NCBI GenBank assembly: GCA_964017195.1
Contig: OZ024894.1
Location: forward strand, 36,758,923 to 36,822,922
Direction: 5' to 3'
Origin: Siderastrea radians
Lineage: Eukaryota > Cnidaria > Anthozoa > Scleractinia > Rhizangiidae
Length of the DNA: 64,000 bases
Part shown: positions 1-10,700 of the stretch, in pieces
Numbering within the stretch: position 1 is the stretch's first letter
Layout of the letters: each line of letters begins with the position of its first letter
Position numbers and translations under genes: made by a program
The notes under the pieces: model-generated
Told to the model about the DNA's origin: nothing
What the model saw: the letters and a program-made list of their open reading frames with translations, nothing else
Databases searched by the model: none

Positions 1-480
1 TAAGAAAATGCGGTAGTACTAGCTACATAAATTGAAAAGGAACAGCCTTTACGGAAACAAAATAAATCCTATAGACGTTTAGCAGCCTGCAAAATCTGTT
101 TTGTTTTGCGTGCAAAATCTGTCACGCAATGCCCAAGAGTAAGTTATCGCGACTGTGACGTGTTATATGGTGAATTGAATTATTATTATTCGGGATGCCC
201 ACCCCCAGAATTTCACTTCTAGACGTCACATCGGCTTGTCGCCCCGTTATAATGCAAATCTCGCATGAGTTACAACAACTTCAATAATTGAATTGAAATA
301 TTCAAAATCAAATCTTTGTCGATCTAAAGGACACCAATGCTATTTTTATTTTATTTTGTCATTTTGTCTTCAGGTGATCCACAAAGGTCTTCGGAAAAAT
401 CCGGAAATCTTCGCTAATCTTCGGAGGTCCTCGGGTCAGTCCATGCGTGAGCGGTCTGACCACTGACCACTATTTTTGGT
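1..480. other. No gene seen
   Basis: AT-rich sequence with no open frame, splice-bounded exon or repeat boundary that I could support. If the VWDE-like gene continues to the left, its next exon is not recognisable here. Confidence 0.5.
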
Positions 481-494
481 GTTCAAGAGTGTTC

Positions 495-657
495 CTGGCT
501 GTATTGAGGGTATTCCGGGGCATTATGGGATATCCCGGGCTATTATGGGATGTTCCAGGGGTGTTCCCGGATTGTTCCGGGCTGTTCCAGGGGTGTTCCG
601 GGGATGCTCCGGGGTGTTCCGGGGGTGTTCCGGGGTGTTCCGGGACTGTTCCGGGTT
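495..657. repeat. GC-rich minisatellite, unit about 11-12 bp
   Basis: Imperfect tandem repeats of a GGTGTTCCGGG-type unit, with variants such as GGGCTGTTCCAGG. The array opens long frames on both strands (447-839 plus, 470-667 minus) that encode only Gly/Pro/Cys/Ser-rich repeats, so these frames are not treated as genes. Confidence 0.8.
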
Positions 658-805
658 TTACAGACACCCATTGTAACCTAATGGTTTTTCCTTTTTTCGA
701 TGAACGAAATGGATTCTTCGAAAGTTCACACGTAACATCAGAAATCTTCTACATGGCGCACTCGGAAGAAGTGCTAATCAATTACTTCAGGGATGTCATC
801 CATTA

Positions 806-1030
806 TCAAGGATCTTTACCTCTACAAGAAAATGGTTGAGCCGTCGCGTGGACTGAATAGTGTCGGACGATTTTATGAATGGCTTCTTTTGGTCCTTTTG
901 GCACTCTCATGTTCAGTGGAATATCTGACGACCCCAATGCAGCATTGAAAAGGTTAACGATTTCGTTCCTTGCATTAGAAGGCAAAGGTTTCCCAGGATC
1001 GTAAAAGCCCCCAAGTGAATTTCTTGCCAC
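806..1030 (-). pseudogene. Paired-domain-like fragment
   Basis: The translated minus frame (about 74 residues) follows the shape of the first half of a Pax paired domain: a GGFYDPGKPLPS start (Pax: GGVFVNGRPLP), then a helix-turn-helix-like block ending IHKIVRHYSVHATAQPF (Pax: VSKILGRYYETGSIKP). A possible acceptor (…CTCCAAG) precedes it near 1033. There is no downstream homeodomain and no partner exon. Cnidarian genomes contain many orphan paired-like domains, some in mobile elements, so this is either one exon of such a gene or a decayed copy. The similarity is read by eye and is moderate. Confidence 0.42.
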
Positions 1031-2353
1031 TTGGAGTTAGGAAACCTAAACTTTCCTGTGCAAACCTGTGTACACCGCAACACACCGCGGCGAAAACCGT
1101 TACAGGCATAAAATTGTGGCGGTTGTTGTTTACATTTTCTGCGGGTTTCCGCTTAAGTTACGAAACCTCCAGCCAAAGAATAAGTTGCCTTGTTAAAATT
1201 AGAGACTCCTTTAGATTTTCTTTCTAAGGATTACTATTGTCGATTTTCTCTTTACGGGTTATTTTTGTCGGCTCACATGTTCTCGCCATTTTTTGCGCCG
1301 GGCTTGAAAACAATAAAACTATCACGCGTGACATACCGAAAAATCAGTGAGCTAAAAAAGCTAACTTTTCAGTTCCAGTTCGGAAAGTTTGAATTACTAT
1401 TACGATGTTACAAAAAAATTTCGAATAACTAAATTAGTGTTCGAATATAGAATCCAAGTTTCGAAGAATCGCTAAATTTTTCGAAGAATGAAATCGAAGA
1501 ATGAACGAATCGATGAATATTTGAAGTTGAGCGTTCATGCGTGAAGCGCGTTGACTGTAATATAGCTAAAAATTAGCTGGTATTCCCAAACAATGTGTTC
1601 ATGTCAAAGGCAGCGCATTCATAGTTGCTGTATTTTGTGAAGTGAAGTGTTCTGGGAAAGGAGCTAGCCGACAAAAGAGGAAATTTTGCTTATTACAGTA
1701 ACCGATGATAACTAGTTTAAAATACAGATCATTTCTTTAACTATTCGACTAAACGGTAGTTCTGCTTACTGATTATCGAGCTGCTTTGTTCAGCCAGAGT
1801 AGCCTATTCAGTCAGAAGACTTCTGATGATATGTGACTTTGGTAATCTTATATATATTACGTGAAACGGATTAACTGTTCTCCACTCATCACGGAAAAAC
1901 GGCGAAGTTACAAAAAGCCACAACCACACCATTTCTGTACTTTTCTGGCAAGGATGTGCGCAATTTGGTTTTAATTCAAAAAGATCCACTTTGGAGAATT
2001 TGCACAAACAGTCGCACGTTGACGTTCCTCTCTGGAAGCTAACACTCCGCCTTGTCTGTTGATGTGTGAGTTTTGTAAATTCGTCTCGGTTTTCATGCGT
2101 GACAAATTAAGCACTTATTCAAAGATGTGCCAGCTTTCAAAACATCGCCTCCTTTAATAGCTAAACAATGAATTAAAACAGACAGAATAGTCATCGCAGA
2201 AGAACGGCGAAGTTATGATAAATGATTTCGAGAACAACAACGTGTTGCTAAGGCGTGAATTTTTCACGGGTACCAGCTAGTAAGTTTTATAACGACGGTT
2301 GCGACAAATTGAATTCAATTTTATACTTTACTTGACTGATTCATTTTACTTAC
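1031..2353. other. No gene seen; downstream intron of VWDE-like gene
   Basis: No recognisable domain in any frame. The minus frame at 1804-2007 shows no family motifs. In the minus direction this follows the GTAAGT donor at 2353, so it should be intron 3 of the VWDE-like gene. Confidence 0.45.
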
Positions 2354-2640
2354 CCATTGACCAATCTTGTACAAATTTCCAGCCAGTTTGGAAGTAAGAA
2401 CTCTGCCAGCAGGACAAGCATTGGTATTTGTTCCTCCGACCGGGAAACCGTCGCATTTAGTCTCAGTTTGCAATAAAGTTCCTTCTGCAAACCACTCAAT
2501 CCTGTAAGTTACATTTTTCCACTTTTCAATGCCATTACGAATGGGTACTTTGCAGATTAATGTCACACTAGGGTCCTTGCTTTCCGTGTAAGTAATGCTT
2601 GGAAAGTCAAAGTTATCACTCGAAAACTCTGCAGGCGGGT
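2354..2640 (-). CDS. Exon 3 of VWDE-like gene
   Basis: Encodes DPPAEFSSDNFDF through VTLICKVPIRNG, VTYRIEWFAEG, CDGFPVGGTN and LYKIGQW, 287 bp with a split-codon start and phase 0 end at GTAAGT. This looks like the Ig-like or beta-sandwich linker between the D8C and VWD domains of VWDE relatives. It lies 8.6 kb from exon 2 because of the insertions in the intron. Confidence 0.65.
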
Positions 2641-4639
2641 CTAATCGAATATAATGGTAAGAAGTAATATCAGTCAGATGATGATGCCATTAGCTACAAA
2701 AAGTAAAAAGAGTCACGGATTGCAGCTGACATGATTGAGCCCAAAAGAAACTGATGAATTTATGTTTTAAATAAAGGGTAAACGGCATAGTCACGCTATT
2801 TTAGTTCACTTTAAAAATAAAAAAATATGTCCTCACATCAATGAACGCCCACAATTAATGGCCTAATTTTGCTACCAAAGACTATTTTACTATTTTTATT
2901 TGGTGGAAGGAAGTCAAGAAACTCAGCGGCATGTCATCAGCCGTGAGGGACTCGGGCGAGTTAATGAGATCATTACAGCACATAAATTCGGAGTCTTCGT
3001 GTGCCTCAGATTTGTCCAATCTGATCAATAACACCTTTCTCTCCCCGATGCAAGACTTCACGCCGCTATCGGCTGACTCGTTTCAGTTGTCGCAGGATTC
3101 ATCCTCGCCTCCTTTCGTTGTCACCGAACACAGCGTCTACCTCAAGCTGACATCGCTTAACCCTAGAAAAGCGTCTGGTCCGGATGGTATCCCAGCATGG
3201 CTGCTAAAGGAAAATGCTGATCTTCTCTCGGGTACGGTCACAGATATCATCAACAGCTCTTACGCTGAATGTCGTTTACCGCCATCTTGGAAGTCTGCCG
3301 ACACTGTGCCCATTCCGAAACAGAAACCAATCAAGGATGTAAATAAGCACTTACGTCCCATCTCTTTGACGCCCGTTCTATCCAAGCTAGCGGAGGATTT
3401 TGTCGTTTCCGAACACTTGCGTCCATCTATTCTGAAGAAAATTGGAGACAACCAATTCGGGGCTATCCCAGAATCCTCAACTACGCATGCGTTAATCAGC
3501 ATGGTGCATTCCTGGATGAAACATACGGATGGAACTGGATCTACGGTCAGGGTCGTTCTGTTCGATTACCGAAAGGCTTTCGACCTGATAGATCATACGC
3601 TTCTCGTTAGAAAGCTGCTGGCCCTTGACATGCCTGTTGGTGTATCCTGTTGGATCATCGATTTTCTCACAGACCGTACGCAAAGAGTCAAACTGGGAAA
3701 CGACTGTGTGTCTGAATGGAGAAAGGTGCCGGCTGGAGTTCCCCAAGGCACCAAGCTCGGGCCATGGTTGTTTATTCTCATGATCGACGACATCGATACA
3801 AGCAATGCGGAACTCTGGAAGTATGTCGACGACACAACCATCGCAGAGTGTGTGGACAAGAACAAAAACAGCACTATTCAATCTGACGTGGAGGAACTGA
3901 TTGCTAAGTCTAACTGTAACAAGTTCCAACTAAATGAGGCAAAGTGCAAGGAGTTACGAATATCTTTTGCTAGATCCACTGTGGACTTTGCTCCTATTGT
4001 CATTAATGGCAAAGCAATCGAATTAGTACCCACTGTTAAGCTGCTAGGTCTAAATATATCTTGTGACCTTAGGTGGAATTGTCATGTTGAGGAAATTAGT
4101 AAGAAAGTTTCGAGTCGACTGTATTTTCTTAAACAACTGAAAAGGGCTAATGTTCCCCAAAAAGATCTATTGACCTTTTACGTAACGTGCATCCGCCCTG
4201 TGACGGAATATGCGTGCCCGGTATTTCATAATGCGCTGCCCGCTTACCTATCTGCGGAGCTAGAACAACTGCAAAACGCGCGATGCGTATCATTTTTCCA
4301 TTTACATCGTACCGCGACGCACTACAGCAAGCACGCTTAGAAACGCTTTCTGCGCGCAGAGAATTAATCACATCTAAATTATTCGAATCTATTAGCAGTA
4401 ATGAAAACCACAGATTATATAAGCTTTTACCCTCGCGAAATAAATGTCATTTTAACTTGAGACATAAAAGAAATTTTAATATTCCCATGGCCAAGACTAA
4501 GAGACTCATGAACACTTTTATATATAGTAATTGTAATTAGACGATATTATAGTTTTTATTCTTATACTTAATAGATTTTATTCTTTCTTGTAAAAATTAA
4601 TATAATTCAGCCTCTGGCTGCAATTTTAATTTTAATAAA

Positions 4640-4735
<96 letters not shown>

Positions 4736-7700
4736 TTTACTCCACTGAAACTATTTTCTGACGCCTGTTCCTACGGATGGCACGGATGGAAATGGATTGC
4801 AATTTGAAAAAATTAGGCTAAACTTTTCAAATTCTTTCAGCGTGTTGACATTAAATCGATAGTTAATGGTCATGGTTTGTTTTCTCTTAATGAAATTAAG
4901 TTAATATGTTCCTTTAAATGGTCAAACACAATGTTGGGCAGGGATAAAGTTAACTACCGATAATTTAAGCACAGTTTTGACCAGAAATCTGCGGAATCCT
5001 GGTGACCATGCTCCTTTAATAAATGCCGTTGTATTTTGCGTTTTGGAACCAATCTGTACCTTCGCTTTGATCATGTTTGTGACCTTGTATTTTCATTATC
5101 ACCGGCTCGTGATCACAAGTGTAAGAATCAGTGACCCGGAGGTCAACAGCTCTCGTTTACACCGAAATACACAACTTTCACAGTGGTAAATGAAACACGC
5201 AGTTGGAAGAAAACTTATAGCATTTTTGCAATATGATTAATTAATCTGATTAATGTTCCTGACTGATGGAAAGAGGTAAGAACTGTTTGCAAAGTGACGA
5301 AGACAACTGAAATATTAATTCCTGCACTTAGAATGGAATGAGAGGTAATTAAGAGCCAGTGTCTGTAAATATCGAAAACCCGGCGCCAGTTGTGAAATTT
5401 TCGATTTCTTCATATTTTGCCTAAATAAACCCTTTAGTGAGTTATTTTCGAAAATACAATTAAAAGTTCCTAAAGCGCTTTAGTTTTTTCAAAATCGAGG
5501 AAAGTCTGAAAATCGCCATTTTGGCTTCCCGCCGCCATCAAAAAAAGGGTAAAATGGTGCATTTCCTTTTCGCTCGTACAGCTAAACGCGGAAATGTTTA
5601 CCGATGTACTTTCAACAAATCATAACACCATTTCTGCTCTTTCCAAAACTGTAGTTTATTTGGGAAAAGCTTTTAAATTTTATATCTTTCTAGCTGTTTT
5701 ATCTACCCCGCTCTAAGCGCTTCAGCGGATCAGCAAATTTTAGCTAATTTGTAAACCATAGAAAGCCCACTGGTACATTGAATTTCAAGCCGAAACTACG
5801 ATGATCGTTAAGCTTATACTTCATATTATGCTATGTGAAAATGTCTTCCGCGGCCCGACAAAAGTGTCCCGTTGAGAGACGGAAACGATGAGTCAATTTT
5901 GGCAACGCGACCAATTTGTACTGCAAACAAACGTCACTATAAATAAACCCAACATCAATCAAAAATCAGCTCAGAAAACCTTCTACAGTTCAATATCAGA
6001 CATCATACACATTGTAACTTAAAATACTTTTTATTTTGATGAAAAAACATCCTACCTTTGGGTATTCGTCGTAAAATAGATGCTAAAAGAAGAAACTTTG
6101 ATTCTAGCTTTCGTTATCCGACACCGAATAAATTACATCTCAACCACAGGTCGAAAAGTCAATGCAATCATCTGTTCGTCACACAAGGGTCGTATTTGAG
6201 TATTTCCCTCCTTGTACTGCAAAATAACATGTTTTATAGCAAGGAAATAAACTTATTATCTTGAAAAGTTCACATTCGTGGTACTTAAAGCGTTCTTAAA
6301 AACAAACATCTGTTTCCACTCGCTTACATTTGCGTGACAAGAATTCCCTTGCTGTTAAAGCGGCAAACTGTATCCAAAAGATAAAATGCAGTTTTCAATA
6401 GATTAAAACAGGTCATCGTAGGGAATATGTTGCAGAATTTACGTTGGATAGTTACTGGCAGCGAGGAGGACTTAAAGTCCTAAAACTAAAACAGTGACAG
6501 ACTAGTGAAAGCCAGTCATTTGAAATTAATTTCCAGCCAGTCTGTCCAACTGAAATACCCTTATTCTGAGAAAACACAACAAAGTCTAACATGGTTAAAC
6601 TTACCAAGGTGGTTGAAGGATGATCAACTTGACTGTTAGTATTCTGGTAAAATAAAAGGAAAGTGTTTCTTGCCTAGGTAGTACTAAAAGTTTTAAGACG
6701 GCCATGTCAAAGAGCCTGTCGTGACAAAATTTGCTTTAGCGTGATTGGGGATTGGGGCGAACGCCAGGGAGTGGGTGGGGTTAAGGGGAAGATAGGGCTT
6801 TCGGAGAGAAAAATATGCAGGTGTTACACTAAAGGCTACATTACTGAAATGATACGAATAAAGAAAGTTACAATGCACATTGATATTTTTGTCTGTATTC
6901 CCGTTGTTATTTTTAGAATAACGTTAATCGACAATGATCCCTTAACCAGTGATATAAACAAAATTTGTATTTTAAAAAATCTATTTGTATACATATACTC
7001 TGCCAGACTAATTGTTTTACTGTAACCTGAATCGAAAGTAAGAAATAATGTGTATAAAGTCATTTCTCTTTCGTAAAACCCTTCCTGTTGCGGTAATATT
7101 TGTTTTTCGGCCCACGGCACGAGCTTTACAAATCAATCTTGCAGTGTTATTGTGTGGTCTTTTTTAAATTTACTCCACAGAGCAACTACAACAATCTACT
7201 AATTCTTAAAGAAGAGAAATGTAGGGTACATTCCTCCGCACTGGCGGGGTTGGTGCTTGAAGTTCCAAGGCAACCCCACAGTTAGCTTTTATATTTCCTT
7301 GCTTTTAACTAAGGCACACAGATCGTACTGATCGACAACAATAGTGTGGGTGATATGAGGGAAGGTGTCTCTGGCTGTAGAGTAGTTAACTTGCTCTTCT
7401 ACCGCGAGCACATCTTGCTCCGTCACCTGCACTTCTTGCTGACAACCTTTCGCTGCCAAACGAGAGAAGAAGGATGAAATTTGCTGGGCGGATAGAATTT
7501 GCGTTACGGCAAGCAGCTTGTCACCATTTGGACCGCGAGCTCGAAGCATTTCTTTGGCGCAACATCCGCGTCTACTTTCTTCCCGGAGCCAGTTAAGACT
7601 TCTGCGCGTCCCTAAATCTTTCAGCCTCAGGCCCAGTCGTCCTTGTAGCCTTGGTCGTTGTCGGCTGACACGTACGAGGCTGGGACTTGTAGCGAAGGCA

Positions 7701-10700
7701 CAAGGCCTGTACCTTCCTCAAGGTGAGAGGCGTACTCCTGTTTTGCAAGGTCTAAGATGCAATACTTTTCAGGGGACAGCTCGCAGGCTTCCAAAGAAAG
7801 TTGCCGTTGGAACACACGTACACAGCCCTCTTGTGGACAAGAGAACAAATCTCCAGTACTGGGCAAAGCAGGAGTCTTACGAACTTGACGGAACATCGGT
7901 TGTTTCAGTGCTGGATTGCCTAGGCTGCCTGACCATGGATATCGTTTTAAAATGACCGTTTGAAAACGGAGCGGAGAACCAACTTTAGTTTACATCTGAG
8001 ATAAAATAACAACTTTGGATTAAATTACTATACCAATGGTAAAGAATAAGTAATTTAAATAACAGAGTGCGAAAAATTGAAATGTCATTGGAGTGCCATC
8101 CAAGGCCCCTTCCCTTTTACACCCTAGGGTAAAACGTTGCTTGACTTTGAATTTATAAAGACGTTTCTGTATGAAATTTCATCTCAAAATTCGTTTTCTT
8201 GTAAATAAAACAGTTATAGAGCCCTTTAATACCAACATACTACCTTTCTAAAATCATAAAATAACAAACGTAAAGCGACTGACCTGTATTTTTGTCCACC
8301 ACAAAACGCTTTCCTGAAACAATGCCATACGCTCGCCATACCACATTTAGCTCCCCATCGCCAAACTCGAAATTGTGCAATTGATTATTCCAAGGAATAA
8401 TAAATTCAAAGTCAGGCAATGTTTTACCTACTATTTACCTAAAAGCCAAGTTTGACATCGGTCAAGGCACCGGGAAGAAACTAGACCCCGATGTTATTGC
8501 CAAAGGCATGCGTCGAGCTCGAGGGCCCAAATGGTGAGAGGTTGTTTGCCCAGCAAATTTCATCCTTCTTCTCTCGTTTGGCAGCGAAAGCGTGTCAACA
8601 AAAGGTGCAGGTGACGGAGCAAGATGTGCTTGCCGTAGAAGAGCAAGTGGACTTCTCTACAGCCAGAGACACCGTGCTTTCCTCCCCTCATATCACCCAC
8701 CCTATTGTTGTCGATCAATACGCTCTGTGTGCCTTAGTTTAAAGCAGGAAATCAAGAGAAAATAGGGGAGAAGAGAGGGACACTGTCAGTCTAGGCTTTG
8801 GGATTTGTCAAGTTCGGTAAAGTTATTTTTAGATGGCAATTTTGGAACGGAAGTCTGTTTTCCGGACGTCTGCATAAAGGCAACCTCGATATGGCGTTTG
8901 AAGATCCATTCAAAATTTTGCTTGTAATGGCCGACCAAGTGGTGTTACGTTTTGTCGATGAAAACGACTTCGAAAAACAAGGGAAATGGTATTTATGCCG
9001 ACGTTTCAGGAAACAGACCGGTTGAAAAGCCAGTATATATTAAATAACTTTTGTAGAATTGACATATCCCAACCAACGCCCTCAGTGTCCCTCTCTGTTT
9101 CCTTATTTTCTCTTGAGGAAATATAAAAGTTAAAGGTGGGGTTGCCTTGGAACTTCAAGCACCAACCCTGCCAGTGCGGAGGAATGTACCCTACATTTCT
9201 CTTCTTTAAGAATTAGTAGATTGTTGTAGTTGCTCTGTGGAGTAAATTTAAAAAGACCACATAATAACACTGCAAGATTGATTTGTAAAGCTCGTGCCGT
9301 GGGCCGAAAAACAAATATTACCGCAACAGGAAGGGTTTTACGAAAGAGAAATGACTTTATACACATTATTTCTTACTTTCGATTCAGGTTACAGTAAAAC
9401 AGTTAGTCTGGCAGAGTATATGTATACAAATAGATTTTTTAAAATATGAATTTTGTTTATATCACTGGTTAAGGGATCATTGTCGATTAACGTTATTCTA
9501 AAAATAACAACGGGAATACAGACAAAAATATCAATGTGCATTGTAACTTTCTTTATTCGTATCATTTCAGTAATGTAGCCTTTAGTGTAACACCTGCACA
9601 TTTTTCTCTCCGAAAGCCCTATCTTCCCCTTACCCCCACCCACTCCCCGGCGTTCGCCCCAATCCCCAATCACGCTAAAGCAAATTTTGTCACGACAGGC
9701 TCTTTGACATGGCCGTCTTAAAACTTTTAGTACTACCTAGGCAAGAAACACATTCCTATTATTTTACCAGAATACTAACAGTCAAGTTGATCATCCTTCA
9801 ACCACCTTGGTAAGTTTAACCATGTTAGACTTTGTTGTGTTTTCTCAGAATAAGGGTATTTCAGTTGGACAGACTGGCTGGAAATTAATTTCAAATGACT
9901 GGCTTTCACTAGTCTGTCACTGTTTTAGTTTTAGGACTTTAAGTCCTCCTCGCTGCCAGTAACTATCCAACGTAAATTCTGCAACATATTCCCTACGATG
10001 ACCTGTTTTAATCTATTGAAAACTGCATTTTATCTTTTGGATACAGTTTGCCGCTTTAACAGCAAGGGAATTCTTGTCACGCAAATGTAAGCGAGTGGAA
10101 ACAGATGTTTGTTTTTAAGAACGCTTAAAGTACCACGAATGTTAACTTTTCAAGATAATAAGTTAATTTCCTTGCTATAAAACATGTTATTTTGCAGTAC
10201 AAGGAGGGAAATACTCAAATACGACCCTTGTGTGACGAACAGATGATTGCATTGACTTTTCGACCTGTGGTTGAGATGTAATTTATTCGGTGTTGGATAA
10301 CGAAAGCTAGAATCAAAGCTTCTTCTTTTAGCATCTATTTTACGACGAATACCCAAAGGTAGGATGTTTTTTCATCAAAATAAAAAGTATTTTAAGTTAC
10401 AATGTGTATGATGTCTGATATTGAACTGTAGAAGGTTTTCTGAGCTGATTTTTGATTGATGTTGGGTTTATTTATAGTGACGTTTGTTTGCAGTACAAAT
10501 TGGTCGCGTTGCCAAAATTGACTCATCGTTTCCGTCTCTCAACGGGACACTTTTGTCGGGCCGCGGAAGACATTTTCACATAGCATAATATGAAGTATAA
10601 GCTTAACGACCATTGTAGTTTCGGCTTGAAATTCAATGTACCAGTGGGCTTTCTATGGTTTACAAATTAGCTAAAATTTGCTTATCCGCTGAAGCGCTTA

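Larger units (their letters stand above)
2902..4738 (+). mobile_element. 5'-truncated non-LTR retrotransposon (LINE, Jockey/CR1/L2-like)
   Basis: The copy begins inside the reverse-transcriptase ORF (WWKEVKKLSGMSS…, just after 2900), lacks any endonuclease region, and ends in a short A/T-rich 3' region with a long CTAT repeat tail. 5' truncation and a simple-repeat 3' tail are typical of target-primed reverse transcription. It sits in intron 2 of the VWDE-like gene, on the strand opposite to the gene. Confidence 0.85.

Noticed and set aside
447..839. 130-codon Gly/Cys-rich frame
   Set aside because: Generated by the GGTGTTCCGGG minisatellite; all frames through it stay open, and none has a domain.
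3492..3929. 145-codon minus frame inside the LINE
   Set aside because: Antisense shadow of the reverse transcriptase.
6741..7025. 94-codon frame repeated at 9389-9673 on the other strand
   Set aside because: Duplicated because both palindrome arms are near-identical, not because of coding conservation; no domain.
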